64,000 nt of DNA from Ovis canadensis (GCF_042477335.2 NC_091247.1:224030001-224094000), one strand, 5' to 3'; shown: positions 23,585 to 52,165, counted from the first letter of the stretch. Translations and numbers: made by a program. Notes: generated by a model not told the origin, from the sequence alone.

Positions 23585-23876
23585 GATTCAAGAACATGGA
23601 CCTCCTTGGTGGCTCAGTGGAAAAGAATCCACTGTCTACAGGGGACCCAGGCTCAATCCCTGGCCTGGGAAGATCCCACATGCCAAGGGGCAGCTAAGCC
23701 CACACACTGCAACTACTGAGCCCACACGCCCTAGAGGCTGTGCTCCACAACAGGAGAAGTCACCAAAACGAGAAGCTCGTGCACCCCAGCTAGAGCGTAG
23801 CACCCATTCTGGGCAACTAAAGAGTAACCAAATGCAGCAACAAAGACCCAGCAGCCAAAAATAAATAATACATCTT
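23585..23876 (+). mobile_element. CHR-type tRNA-derived SINE
   Basis: It reads GGACCTCCTTGGTGGCTCAG, AATCCCTGGCCTGGGAAGAT and CTCCACAACAGGAGAAG, with tail CAGCCAAAAATAAATAATAC. This is a nearly full-length member of the family. Confidence 0.88.
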
Positions 23877-23884
23877 TTTTGGAA

Positions 23885-25054
23885 AAAGACTCATGGAAGA
23901 AAACATAGAGAAAATCTTCATGACTTTGGGTTAGGCAAAGAGTTCCCAGATATACCTCCTTAAAAATGATAAACCTGACTTTATCAAGATTTAAAACTTG
24001 CTTTGCAAAAATGATGAGAGAACAAGCTATATGAAGAGGATATCTGTAAATATCTGTAAAGCATAAATACAACAAAAACTGGCATTCAAAAAACCAAACA
24101 AACACAGCAAAAATAAACACCCATCAAACGAAAAAGCTTCTACTCAGCAAAGGAAACAATCTGCAAAATGAAAAGGCAACCTACCAAATGGGAAAAAATA
24201 TTTGCAAATCATATCTTTGATAAGATTTAATATCTAAAATATATAAAGAATTCATATAACTCAACAGCAAAGCAAACAGCCAACAATCCAATTAAAAAAT
24301 AGGCAGAGGATCTGAAAAGACATTTTTCCAAGACCACCAGATGGCCAACAGGGCCATGAAAAGGTGTTCAAGACCACCAAACATCAGGGAGACACAGATA
24401 AAAACCATAGTGAGAGACCACCTCACACTTATTATCAAAAAAGACAAGAAATAACAAGTGTCTGTGACGATGTGAAGAAAAGGGAATCCTTCTACACCAT
24501 TATGGAAATGTAAATTTGGTACAGCCACTATGCAAACAGTACAGAGTTTCCTAAAATAACTAAAAATAGAACTATATGAACCAGTCATTCTCCTTCTTGG
24601 TGTCTATCTGAAGGAATGAACCCTAAATCAAAAGGATATCTGCACCCTTGTGTTCATTGCAGCAATATTTACAATAGTGAAGATATATTAACAACCTAGG
24701 TGTCCATTCACTGACGGATAAATGAATACAGACAATATGTTAAATGTATACAATTGAATAGGGGCTTCTCAGGTGGTGCAGTGATCAAGAATGTGCTCAC
24801 CAGTGCAGGAGACAAGAGAGACTCAGGTTGGATCCCTGGATCGGGAAGATCCCCTGGAGCAGGAAATGGCAACCCACTTCAGTATTCTTGCCTGAAAAAT
24901 CCCATAGACAGAGGAGCCTGGCGGGCTATAGTCCATGAGGTCACAGAGTCAGACAGGACTGAGCACAGAAGATACAACTGAATATGATCTAGTCACTAAA
25001 AAAAAAAAAAAAATCCTGCCATTTACAATATGGGTGGACCTTGAAGGCATTGTT
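23885..25054 (+). mobile_element. L1 LINE 3' fragment, split by a SINE
   Basis: It matches the end of L1 ORF2 in order: GAGAAAATCTTCATGACTTT, CAAATGGGAAAAAATATTTG, GGTACAGCCACTATGCAAAC and TTCATTGCAGCAATATTTAC. It resumes after the SINE at 24985 as ATCCTGCCATTTACAATATG. The reading frame is broken repeatedly. It is a different copy from the L1 at 14690-21930, since both contain the same ORF2 region. Confidence 0.85.
24761..24971 (+). mobile_element. Bov-tA type SINE nested in L1
   Basis: The tRNA-like head GGGGCTTCTCAGGTGGTGCA is followed by the Bov-A core. The target duplication ATACAATTGAATA (24748-24760) is repeated with one mismatch at 24972-24984. Confidence 0.9.
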
Positions 25055-25055
25055 G

Positions 25056-25118
25056 TTGTTGTTGCTGTTGTTCAGTCCCTAAGTCATGTCTGACTCTTTG
25101 CAACCCCATGAACTGCAG
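25056..25118 (-). repeat. BovB/Bov-A 3' end fragment
   Basis: A (TTG)n tract followed by TTCAGTCCCTAAGTCATGTC and CAACCCCATGAACTGCAGCA is the reverse complement of the BovB or Bov-A 3' end. It abuts the sense BovB that follows in the opposite orientation. Confidence 0.75.
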
Positions 25119-26118
25119 CACCTGAGAAAATCTTACCTGCCTCCTGAGAAATCTGCGTGCATGTCAAGAAGCAACAGTTAGAACCGCATGTTTCCAAATC
25201 GGGAAAGGAGTACAATAAGGCTGTATATTGTCACCCTACTTATTTCACTCATATGCCGACTACATCATGCAAAATGCCTGGCTGGATGAAGCACAAGCTG
25301 GAATCAAGATTGCAAGGAGAAATATCAATAACCTCAGATATGCAGATGACACCACCCTTACGGCAGAAAGCAAAGAGGAACTAAAGAGCCTCTTGATGAA
25401 AGTGAAAGAGGAGAGTGAAAAAGCTGGCTTAAAACTCAACATTTAAAAAACTGAGATCAAGGCATCTGGTCCCATCACTTCATGGCAAATAGAAGGGAAA
25501 CAATGGAAACAGTGACAGACTTTATTTGGGGGGGCTCCAAAATCACTGCAGATGGTGAGTGCAGCCATGAAATTAAAAGACACTTGCTCCTTGGAAGGAA
25601 AGTTATGACCAACTGAGACAGCATATTAAAAAGCAGAGACATTACTTTGCCAACAGAGGTCCATCTAATCCAAGCTATGGTTTTTCCAGTCGTCATGTAT
25701 GGATGTGAGAGTTGGACCATAAAGAAAGCTGAATGCTGAAGAATTGATGCTTTTGGACTGTGGTGTTGGAGAAGACTCTTGCAAGTCCCCTGGACTGCAA
25801 GGAGATCCAACCAGTCCATCCTAATGGAAATCATTCCTGAATATTCATTGGAAGGACTGACGTTGAAGCTGAAGCTCCAATACTTTGGCCACCTGATGCG
25901 AAGAACTGACTCACTGAAAAAGACCCTGATGCTTGGAAAGACTGAAGGCAGGAGGAGAAGGGGATGACAGAGAATGAGATGGTGGGATGGCATCACCAAC
26001 TCGATGGACATGAGTTTGAGCAAGCTCTGGGAGTTGATGATGGACAGGGAAGCTTGGCGTGCTGTAGTCCATGGGGTCACAAAGAGTCAGACACGACTGA
26101 GCAACCGAACTGAATTGG
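25119..26118 (+). mobile_element. BovB LINE 3' fragment
   Basis: It runs from TACCTGCCTCCTGAGAAATC through the reverse transcriptase YADD block (about 25338-25349) and KTEGRRRRG to the 3' end GAGCAACCGAACTGAATTGG. Two or more stops and frame changes are visible, for example the stop at 25444. Confidence 0.92.
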
Positions 26119-27890
26119 TCCAAGTGTTACACTAGTGGTTAGTCTCACTAATCACTATTGAGTGCACTTATCATAGGAAACCAGTGACATTTTCAGATTT
26201 AATTGTGGTCAGTGGAAGAATATGCTTCTGCTATTCAATTTATTAGATAAGGCCCACACCTGTTTTGCATCCCCCTTTTTGAAATGTCAGGATTGCATTA
26301 AAGGAATTACTTCATGTGTCCCCACAGCACCGCACCACATTTAGAAAGAGGGGCTAGAACATCACCATGGATTTATAAATGTTTATCCCCTTCCCTGCAG
26401 GAGGGATTGGGCTTTTTTTTTTTTAAGGTTTCCTAGTTGATTTCAAGGTGATCAGCTGAAATGAGCAAAAAGCATGATGGGTTGTCATGAGGAATAAAAT
26501 ACTCAAAGGCACCAGGCCTAAGGAGCTGTTTATTATTCACAGACTCTGAACCTGAATTGATCAACAATGGGAAAAGTGTGGTTTAGTGAAAAGCTTTTTC
26601 AGCACCAACAAGGCTGATTTACTTAACTTTTCTAAGCTTCATTCTCCTCATTTCTAAAAAGGATAAAAACCCCTCCGGCCTTTTAAGTTTGTTGTGGGGA
26701 AAAACAAAATTACAGGATCGGTGAAAACAGGCAGCCTGGGAACACCTGACACACATCACAGTAGGAAACACTTGGCCTCCTTCCCTTTCACAGGCCAATG
26801 GGGACTGAGAAAAACACAGCATCTCTTAAGGTCCCGGGCAGTGTCTGTGATAATAAACTGCCACCTGCGTAGACCTTGCTACATGTATTAGTAAATACAC
26901 CCCTCCAAAATGGGCATTTGATAAGCACCCATCAATTAACTGTACACCTAGAAATGGTGCCACCAAATTAACTGCCATCATTCTACAAATAAACTATTTC
27001 AGTTCCTTTAACTGATACTTCAAAATTCCTACTTACGTTTTCCATTTGCCTTCCAGTAATCTGCTAGGAGGTGAACCTGTCAATAGGAAGGACAAAAATT
27101 ATCTATCGCCAACGCCCTCAAAAGAACACTCACTTAGAAAACCCAAAATACTCAGTTGGAATTTTCAGAATTCAATCAACCCCCCACTTCACCTACCTCC
27201 CACTTTTGATTCTGCCTAAAGGACTCCTCATAGTTGGTCCAGCCCAAACCAAGAAACGTTTAAAAAACAGTAAGAGTCAAAACGGCCTGGAGATCTTGTT
27301 TGCTGGGACACACTCGTTGAGACTTGCAGATTCCGCAAAAGAGCTGCTTTAAACAAATAGCTAGGAGCTCAGATGAGATCACAGCATGTTTGAGCTTTTC
27401 AGAGCTCTATGCTCAGCCAGGCAGTTATCCTGCATACCTTTGATTTATTCAACATTAAGGCTCTGCCCCTGCTCCCTAATCTTATAAACGTCTCTAGGAC
27501 ACAATTTCTCCATCTATATAGGGAGGCTAATAAAACGCTTCCTCAGTGCGTTGTGAGGAATTATCTCTGACAACGTATCTGAAAGTGCTCTATTCTTTGC
27601 AAAGCACTCACTACTCACATACTAGTTTTGTCTTCCTAAGTCCAGCCGTTTTCACTTCAGAGCAAAGTGTGGCTTACAGAGATCAAACGTCTTCCCAAGG
27701 TCTCACAGAGAACCAGGGCAGAGCTCGCTCGGTTATCTGCAACCATCCAACCCTTCTCAACTTTCAAAGCCTGGTTCAAGTACGCGTTTTCCTCAGCCCA
27801 GCGCAGCGGGCAAGAGACCAAAACGGCCCCGGCTTCGCACCACAGCGCTGCCTCTCACGACCTCCTAGGACACACGTCTGCTTCGTGCGC
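26119..27890. other. Spacer with one MIR-like fragment, no gene recognised
   Basis: Around 26610-26720 the order TTACTTAACTTTTCTAAGC then CTCCTCATTTCTAAAAAGG resembles a sense MIR core. A second possible one lies at 27500-27560 (ATTTCTCCATCTATATAGGG, then GTTGTGAGGAATTATC). The rest shows no known family, and short ORFs lack motifs. Confidence 0.4.
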
Positions 27891-28530
27891 CTAAGGGGAA
27901 GGAAGGGGTGGCGACCCCGCCTGGCCAGCCTGGGTACCTAACAATGGCAGTTAGCTTCTTGTCAGCCCAGCTGGCACTCCCTCTCCTGTTTCCTCCCCGC
28001 TCGGGGGGGCTGCAGTCAAGGCCGGGACACTTTGAGGGCTCGCTGAGTGCCAGGCACTGTGCTCGTGGCTCTGGGCGACCGCGACCCCCTCCTCAGCCCA
28101 AGACAAATGGTGGTGGTGTGCGTGTGGGGGGTCGTGCCGCCCTATCCTCCCCAACACGGGCAGGCGGGCATCCAGCTCTGGCAGCCCTCGGTTCAGTAGT
28201 TCTATCTCGCTGCCCCGCGACGACTCCAGCGCCCCTACCCTAAACGGCGGTCACTGACCCGCCCTGACTGGCCCCCGGCTGTTCAGCAGTCCGGTCGAGC
28301 CCGCGCAGCAGCTGCCCAGCCTGGCCGGGCTCGCACCAGCAGGATCTGCAGCCTTCCCGCGGAGCGGCCGGGGGCGGGGCGCGGGCCGGGGGCGGGGCGG
28401 GGGCGGGGCGGGGCCGGGCAGCCGGCGGTTGGCGCTGGCAACCCGCGCGCGCTGGCAGGCCACGTGACCCATGGGGCGGGGCGGGTATTGCGAGCAGCTC
28501 CGCCCCAGGCTGGCATTCCCGCCCCGTAAC
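27890..28530. promoter_or_regulatory. CpG island without an assigned gene
   Basis: The segment is very rich in G, C and CpG. Repeated GC boxes (GGGGCGGGGC-like) cluster at 28374-28420. There is a CACGTGAC E-box at 28461-28468 and a further GGGGCGGGGCGGG at 28474. No TATA box is apparent. It lies about 4.3 kb upstream of the L3MBTL2 start codon. It is a likely promoter, perhaps of a non-coding transcript antisense to EP300 or an alternative L3MBTL2 start; which one cannot be told from sequence. Confidence 0.7.
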
Positions 28531-28554
28531 CCCAGGGGGGCGCGCCAAGATCTG

Positions 28555-30317
28555 GGCCTAGCAATTATCATCCCATTTTGCAGATGAGGGGAACTGAGGC
28601 CAGTCTAGAGTCACGGGGCGGTGGGAGGAGGTGGAGGCCGGCCGGTGTCAAAGCGGTTAGCACCGTGCCAGCCCCTGCTTGGGGCGGGAAATCGTTGGTC
28701 TCCTTTCCTTTGGATTATGTTGGAATGGAAGCCCTAAAAGGGTAGGAACTGTGCGGTTCGGTGTTGTGCCCCGAGCACAGTGGGCACGCAGTAAATCATT
28801 TGACTTATGACTTACTCCGGCCCTGCCTACCTCTCTAACTTCAACTTTCAGTCACCTAGCCTTCTCCTCAAAAGCTTGTAAAAGAATCGGAGAAAGTCCA
28901 CATAGGAGGGGTATGATATGGAAAAGAGCTCCCAGCCTGCACTTGTGCAGAGGAGTTAATCCAATTTACAGAAGAAGTGAAGCGAGACCAGCTAGGAGGC
29001 TTCAGTGAAACCCAGAGCAGGATGATGGTGGAGTGGAGGTGGCAGTGGAGATAGAAGGGGAAATGTTTGAGATAGGTTTTGGAGAATTAAGGGGATTTGC
29101 TGATGGGTTGAAAGTAAAGAACGGAGCAAGAGGAAATGAAGCAGTTCTTGAGTGGCTGATGGTACTGGACAGTGAAATGGGGAAAACTAGGAGAGAAATA
29201 GGTTTAGGTTAAGGGAATAAAGTGTTTGTTTTTCTATTTATGATGTAAGTTATCTCTACAGATATAAAAGCCTGGAACTCAGCCGACAAACACATGGACT
29301 GAAGGTGGGAATGCGGGCCATATAAATGGTATTTACAGCATTAAGAATGAAAGACATCACTTATGGTGAGAAGAGAAAAGAAACAAGCAGGACAGAGCCC
29401 TGAAGATCACCTGGACTTAGAGTTCTGGTATAAGAGGGAGGCCCTGCAAAGGAGAAGGGACTGGCCAGAGAAACGGGAGGAAAACCATGAGGGACCCAGA
29501 AAGAACAGTGTTTCAGGAAGCATGGAGGCATCAGTTTTGGCAAATGCCACTGAGAGAAGAGCCATGTGAATGTACATCAGAGAAATTGTACTTGAATTTG
29601 ACAGAGCCCTTTTGGTGGAGTGTAGGGACAGACGGAGAATTGAGGAGAAGTAGAAATGGAGGTAGGTAGTGTGCACAGACAATTCTTTCAAGACATCGAG
29701 GGGTGGAAGAGAAGAGCATAATGGTCAGGGACAGAGGAGGTGATTTCAAGGGATTTATTTGTCTAGAATGGGTGACACATGAGCACATGTGTGCAGTTAT
29801 TTGGGAATGATCCAACAGAGAGCAAGAGATTTAATGATCCCGGAGAGACAGGGGCAGTGACTCACAGAGGAAAGGCCTCAGAAAGAGGGGACTATATAAG
29901 ATTGTATATAAAGGCATAGCTCAGACCAGCCAAAAAGCATACCTTTGTGACAGCTCAGACCAAAGACCCAGGAGCTCCACTGCAGAAGAAACAGCCACAC
30001 TTTCAGGGTAGCCACTGTTGCTTAGCAACCTGTGTTTAATAAGATGTTTCAACTGAATTCCTCATTAACTGCCATTTCAACTTAGGCTAACAGTTCACAT
30101 CACTGGGACCTGCCTCAGCTTCCTTCCCTCCCCCAAAGCTGGGTACTTTTGTGGAAATGCCATGAAACTGGAAAGCTCAGGTTTTTGCTTTCTTCTACTG
30201 TTGATGATATATCCATTGAGAGGTGAAAAATAATACATCACAGAGAAGATGGATTTAGGGACTCTCATTCCATCTTAAAGGGAGGTTGTTGAAAACTGCA
30301 ACAACAAAGTGTTGAGG
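28555..30317. other. Spacer downstream of the CpG island
   Basis: A diverged minus-strand MIR-like piece (ATTATCATCCCATTTTGCAG, then GATGAGGGGAACTGAGGCC) lies near 28562-28605. From about 28,880 to 29,900 the sequence is purine-rich and resembles diverged ancient repeat DNA. I cannot name the family, and no gene is seen. Confidence 0.4.
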
Positions 30318-30556
30318 AAACTACCCTGGTGGCTCAGTGATTAAGAAGACTCCTTCCAACGTGAGGGATGCAGGTTCGCTCCCTAGTTGGGGAATTGAGA
30401 TCCCACATGCCACAGAGCAACTAAGCCAGTGCACCCGAACTACCGAACCTGTGCACTCTGGAGCCCATGTACCACAGTTACAGAGCCCACATGCCACAAC
30501 GAAAGACCCCGCATGCTGCAACTAAAACCGAGTGCAGCCAAATAATTTTTTTTTTT
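30318..30556 (+). mobile_element. CHR-type tRNA-derived SINE
   Basis: It reads AAACTACCCTGGTGGCTCAG, GATTAAGAAGACTCCTTCCA and GAGATCCCACATGCCACAG, with a T-rich interruption at its end near 30545. It is nearly full length. Confidence 0.87.
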
Positions 30557-31085
30557 AATTTCAGGGTTTATATTTCTAACTCAGGACTCTCTGGTGAACT
30601 CCACTACCTTCTTGCCCTCTTGGAGGCATATCAGGCTAAGCAGAACTCCTAATTCCCTCTATTCAACCATCCAAACTCACTTATTCCTTGTACAGTTTTT
30701 ACCCACTACAGAACATGGTCAACCCATCTGACACATTTACCCAGTCATTCTGGATTCCACCGTCTTCCAAACCTACTCCATACAATTAATTACTGCCTCC
30801 AAAATACTTCTCAAATTCTTCTACTTTTCTGCACGTCCTCTAAGTCTGCCCTGGTCCAAGTCACCAGCATCCCTCCCCTGGATCAGCACAGGAGCCTTCT
30901 AAGTGGTCCCCCTGCTGCTCCCTTGATCTACCTCCAACACACTTTCCACGCAGCATCTAGAGAGTGAGCTCTTAAAACAAAATCTAAACAATCTACTTAT
31001 TTCCTTAAAAATCTTTACAGGTTTGTGGTTACATTTTTCTGCCAACTAGGGCCCTTTACCTCCTCCTCTAAATTCTGTGTCTGGG
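30557..31085. other. Spacer, nothing recognised
   Basis: Pyrimidine-rich unique-looking sequence with no motif, gene or repeat family I can name. Confidence 0.4.
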
Positions 31086-31281
31086 AACTTCCCTGATTGT
31101 CTATTGGCTCAGACCCCACAATCTCAATACAGGGGGCCCAGGATTGATCCCTAGTTCAGGAACTAGATCCCACATGCCACAGTTAAGAACTCAAATGCCT
31201 CAACTAAAGCTCCTTCATGCCACAACTAAAGATCCCCCATACCACAATTTAGACCTGGTGTAGTCAAATAAAAAAAATACA
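31086..31281 (+). mobile_element. CHR-type tRNA-derived SINE
   Basis: It reads AACTTCCCTGATTGTCTATT, CCCAGGATTGATCCCTAGTT and AACTAGATCCCACATGCCAC, with an A-rich tail. Confidence 0.87.
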
Positions 31282-31639
31282 TAATTTTTAAAAATATAGG
31301 ATACCTTTTGGTGGCAGAAGAACCAACAGTACTCGTGGACAGCATGGGTATGTGGTTGGAGGTAGAAAGTCTTGAAGAAAGCAAATAAGAAAGACTTTCA
31401 CATGTATCTAGTGGACCTCAAATTTAGAAATATATTTAACATATGTCAAGGCCTACTTATTATATTTAGATTCTCAATTAAGAGTATAGTATAGCATAGG
31501 CAAAGAATTTGGAATAAATCTTGAATTCCAATCAAATGTGATCTTAGAAAGTGTCTAAACCCAAAGGGCCACTGTTTCCTCATTTGTGAAACAGTGACTG
31601 ATTGTCCCTGATTTAAGATGTTTGTAAAGCTCCATGATA

Positions 31640-31928
31640 GAATTTCCTTGATGGCTCAGTGGTAAAGAATCGCCTGCCAATGCAAGAAACAGGGTTCTGA
31701 TCCCTGGTCCGGGAAGATCCCACGTGCTGTGGAGCAATTAAGCCTGTGTGCCACAACTAATGACCTTGTGTCCTAGAGCTGGTACTCTGCACCAGAGAAG
31801 CCACGGCAATAAGAAGCCCACGAATTGCAAGGAAGAGTGGCCCCCACCTTACCCCCACCTCTCTGCAACTGAAGTCCACACAGCAAGGAAGACCCAGCAC
31901 AGACAAATAAATGAATATATATATTTTT
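31640..31928 (+). mobile_element. CHR-type tRNA-derived SINE
   Basis: It reads GAATTTCCTTGATGGCTCAG, GATCCCTGGTCCGGGAAGAT and CTGCACCAGAGAAGCCACGG, with tail ACAAATAAATGAATATAT. A short duplication TAAAGCTC appears on both sides (near 31625 and 31929). Confidence 0.88.
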
Positions 31929-32248
31929 TAAAGCTCTACTACAGCACCTAGAACTGTGAGTAAGGACGGTTGTGGGTCCTTAAAGGACCGTTGTGGGTCC
32001 CAAAAGAATGAGGCAGAGAGCCTCATATCTGAGGTTTATTTCAGGAGATGGTGATGCAAGGTAGAGTGTTGCAGAATTTTAAGCATGTGGGACATTTATA
32101 CCATTGGACCTAAGAGTGAGTATTCCAGTTTCTGCCTAAACAGGGAACAGTCACTCTGCTAGGCATCCCCGCACTAGGGCACGTTTAATTTCTCATCAGG
32201 GAAAGGGCGAGGTTTTTCCTGGAGGGTGCCTGAACAGTACTTTCTTAC

Positions 32249-32450
32249 GTGAAGTCACTCAGTCGTGTCTGACTCTTTGCGACCCCATGGACTGTAGCCC
32301 ACCAGGCTCCTCCCTCCATGGGATTCTCCAGGCAAGAGTGCTGGAGTGGGTTGCCATTTTCCTTCTCTAGGGGATCTGCCCGACCCAGGGATCGAACCCT
32401 GGTCGCCTGCATTCCAAGGCAGACGCTTTAACCTTTGAGCCACCAGGGAA
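32249..32450 (-). mobile_element. Bov-tA type SINE upstream of L3MBTL2
   Basis: Reverse complement of the Bov-tA consensus. The 3' part is CACTCAGTCGTGTCTGACTC and the tRNA-like head is the complement of GGGATCGAACCCTGGTCGCC and GCCACCAGGGAAGG. It lies just upstream of the L3MBTL2 CpG island. Confidence 0.92.
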
Positions 32451-32559
32451 GGTTGCTAGTACCCTCTTAGGTATTCAATAATTGTTTAATGAAGAACGGA
32501 GTCGGTGTGATAGCAAGAGGTTACCGTGGAGAAACAAGAACTATCCTCCCGGGCCAGGC

Positions 32560-32830
32560 AGGTCTGGGGCGGGGAAATTTTCACGGCGCCATAGCAACGA
32601 CCCCCTCCACGCGCAGCCCAAAGGAAACTACAAGTCCCATAAGCACCCGCGGCTTCCCCGCCTCCAGGGGAGGCGGGGCTCAGGCCAGCGCGGAACCGGC
32701 TTTACCTCTTTCCTGCAGCGTGATTGGCCTTCGGCCCTGGGAGGCGGCCAATGAGTAAGCTCCGGGAGAGCGGCGAGGCCAATATGGCTTCCTGCACCTG
32801 GTGACGGTTGAAGAAACTGTGTTAGGTCTC

Positions 32831-32860
<30 letters not shown>
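32560..32860 (+). promoter_or_regulatory. L3MBTL2: L3MBTL2 CpG promoter
   Basis: A GC-rich, TATA-less segment directly precedes the start codon. Visible sites are a GC box (GGGGCGGGG near 32569), a CATAGCAACG X-box-like half site at 32590-32599, a ZNF143-like ACTACAAGTCCCATAAGC at 32627-32644, GAGGCGGGGCT near 32670, an inverted CCAAT (ATTGG at 32723-32727), CCAAT at 32748-32752, and a CCAATATGGCTTCC element at 32779 that joins a CCAAT to a YY1-like core. Transcription probably starts near 32,760-32,790. Sites are read by eye and unproven. Confidence 0.75.
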
Positions 32861-49209
<16,349 letters not shown>

Positions 49210-51000
49210 GCCTTCCTCGCTGCCAGCCAGAAGCCAGCCCAGGGCGCCTCTCTGGCCACCACGCCAACCTCCTTTAGTTTGGAGACTGAGCCTTTTTGCA
49301 TACATTTTGCCTGGTGCTGTGCGGGCCGGGCACCCAAGGAGCAGCCAGGGTCTCCTCTAGCCTCTGGCCTTTCCAGCAAGGCCATGTGACGGGGGCTGCC
49401 TGCGAGCAGCTCCCTCTCCAGCTCGAATTCCTGAAGCTCTTCCTCACTAGTCCCCTCCACTCCCCCCACACTGCTCCATTGCCAGGGTGGGGGCTACACA
49501 CAGGAGACAAGCTGGCTAGTGTTTAGGCCCGAGCAGGTCTCAAGGTGGGGACAGACCGTCACCCGACGGACGAGAGTGGTGTGAGAGGTACAGCCTCTGC
49601 CCCAGACTCCATGAGGAGCGGCCCCTCCTGCCTCGGTTGGGGCTCTGCTCCTCCTGGCACCCCCAGGATGTTGGGGAGCCCTGTGCCAGCACCCACACCC
49701 AGCTCTGGCAGGCAGCTGAGCAGCAGTGATCAGCATGTAGGTCCTGGTGACTTGTGAAGTGGCCTTGATCGATTTTCCCTTGGCATAAATACTGACTCCA
49801 TTTTCAAGAGGAGCAGAGATAAGGTCTGCTCCCTGGAAAAGGGAGCTTGCCAGGGCCTCAGGTGGGGGAGACCACACCAGTCCCTGTGCCACGGGAAAGG
49901 GGGGTGGGGGTGGGCGTGTGCACAGGCATGCAGGTATCCTGAGAGAGAAGGTGCCATCAGCGTTGAACTTAACCCACTCTGGAGCCCAGCTGGATGGGAC
50001 CTGTGCTTTTCTTTGTTAACCAGGAACAGGTCTGGCCTTGCCAGAAAGTCTCGGGGCCTCTACACAGGGGATGGTCTGCCCTGCTGGCTGACGTGGCCCT
50101 GGAGGAGGTCCTGGAGACGGGGACATACTTCTTGGTCCTTTTCCTCACTGTGCATGTCCTTAACTCCATAATATATTTTGATTCCGCTGCTCCTCTGAAA
50201 GTACAATCTAGAAGTTTCATCTAGCGTCTGCCCACATTTCAGCTGCTGCTTCTCTGCAGTTAAGTCTCCTTTGAAGCTGTCTTCTCCCTCGGACCCACCC
50301 TCTCTTCAGGAGACCTGGGGTCTAGGTGGTAACAGGCTGCTCTCCTCAGCCCTTCTTTCCTTCCACGTGTTTGAGTAGAGACAGCATGGCTGGGTGTGTC
50401 CCTGTGTTACCCTGTAATAGCTGCTATGGTCCATGCTTGCCAGATGGGGTGCTGACCATGGGTGTGTTGAGGACCCTGCTGTTGGGTGTCATCCCAGAGA
50501 TGGGTGACCAGCCCAAGGGGAGCCAATTTCAGTTCAGAGAACCAGATCTTTTGTCCTTTCCTAAAGGCACTGTGCAGGCTCACGTGGAAGAGAAACGAGG
50601 CTCCTGTAGCCTGAACTCCCCTAAATGTGACGGGCTGTGCCTCCCCTTACCCACCTCTCGGTGACGGTGGCTCAGTGGAGGAAGGTGGCTGACGGTGGCT
50701 TGCAGTTCCACAGCCTGCTCGCATCACCTGCCTTTGTTGAGGGTGATTTGCCCAGCTGAGGAGAATCATTGTCCCCTGTGCTCTTGCCCTTTAAGGGTCA
50801 AGTTCTGACTGAAGAGCTTCTGGGGAGATGGGACTTGTTTGGCCTTCAGTTTTGCTTCTTCCTGAGTGAAGAAGTTGATGCTCACAGTGCTTGGGCGCCG
50901 CAGGCAGGGCTAGAGGACAAGTTTAGCCACGGTTCCAGCCCCAGATGGGCTTCCCACACTTAAATCCTGTGAGACGATTAAATCCCTTTCTTGCTGCAGT
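49210..51000 (+). other. L3MBTL2: L3MBTL2 3' UTR (length uncertain)
   Basis: No AATAAA follows the stop closely. An ATTAAA at 50977-50982 with a T/G-rich stretch after it (near 50998-51025) is the best poly(A) candidate, giving a UTR of about 1.8 kb. An earlier non-canonical signal cannot be excluded. Confidence 0.45.
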
Positions 51001-51876
51001 CTGTCAGTGTTCCTTCTGTTCTGAGATGCCACCTCTCCAGGTCGGCTACAGACGGGGAGAGTTCACCCGTGAAGAGTGCAACACGACACGTGTCTCCACA
51101 GCAACACGCTATGTTCTTTGTCCCTGCCACTCCCCTCCCAGGACCCCGGGCTCCCCAAAGGCCCAGCCCGTGTCTTCATGCCCCTCATGCCCAGCGCAAA
51201 GCTGCCCTCAGCAAGTATATGACCAAGTGTACAAACATCCCTGGGACCTAGAGGTTAGCCAGTCACAGATGGCAGTGTTGACCTCCAGGACGTTTTAGCT
51301 CAAGGCACACAATGAACCTTGTCCCTCCACTGCCCTTGCCCTGGGATGTGGGGGTCGAGGGGGTGGGGAACACGTGAAGACTGGAAGACGTCCTGGGGAA
51401 CAGAAGCCTCTCCACTCCTTGCCCACTGCCTGACGACGGCCTGCAGTGAGCGGCGCTCTGGGGCAAACGCTGGTGGAACCCCCTGCACCTTCCTTTACTG
51501 TCACCCCATCGGACTCGGCTGCTCAAGGGACGGGGGAGCAAGGGATTCCGCGTTTATGACAGCCTCATGCCAGACACTAGCTTACAGGTGTTCAAACTGC
51601 TTGCTTCATCTTTGATCCTGTGAGGATGTGCTGACTTTATTTTACATGTAAGAGAGAAGGCTCATTAAGATTCAGTAACTTGGTGACCTAAGTTGACAAG
51701 AAATGGAAACAGTGGGATTAAACTCCAGCTCGTCGGCCAGGTCACAACCAAGACTCGGTGGCTTCAATCTGGAGAGCACCCCAGCGCAGAACATTCTGCT
51801 GGGATCAGGGTCCGTGTCCTTCAAGGCCTTTGTATTCCTGGGAGGAACAGCTACTTTCAATAGAAGTAGAAACAAA
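51001..51876. other. Spacer between L3MBTL2 and the BovB, no gene recognised
   Basis: It contains GC-rich unique-looking sequence with short ORFs but no motif. Near 51580-51680 a MIR-like stretch is possible (TGTGAGGATGTGCTGACTTT, TAAGATTCAGTAACTTGGTG). Part may be alternative L3MBTL2 3' UTR. Confidence 0.4.
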
Positions 51877-52165
51877 TCCTAGGGCTTCCCTGATGACTTA
51901 GTAAAGAATCCGCCTGCCAGTGCAAGAGATGCTGGCTTGGTCCCTGATCTGGGGAGATGCCACATGGAGGACAACTACTGAGCCTGTGCTCTAGAACCCA
52001 GGAGCTACAACTGCTGAGCCCATGTGCAGCCAATTGCTGAAGCCCGAGAGCCACCACAGTGAGAGGCCTGCGCACCACAATGAGTAGCCCCCACTTGCTG
52101 CGATTCGAGCGAAGCCCGTGCAGCCAACAAGACCCAGCCCAGCCAAAATAAAATAAACCCCAGGT
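51877..52165 (+). mobile_element. CHR-type tRNA-derived SINE
   Basis: It reads GGGCTTCCCTGATGACTTAG, GGTCCCTGATCTGGGGAGAT and GAACCCAGGAGCTACAACTG, ending CAGCCAAAATAAAATAAACC. It abuts the BovB directly. Confidence 0.9.

Noticed and set aside
31930-32248. Possible solo LTR of an endogenous retrovirus
   Set aside because: I could not find convincing terminal motifs, flanking duplication or a known family, so I leave it unclassified.
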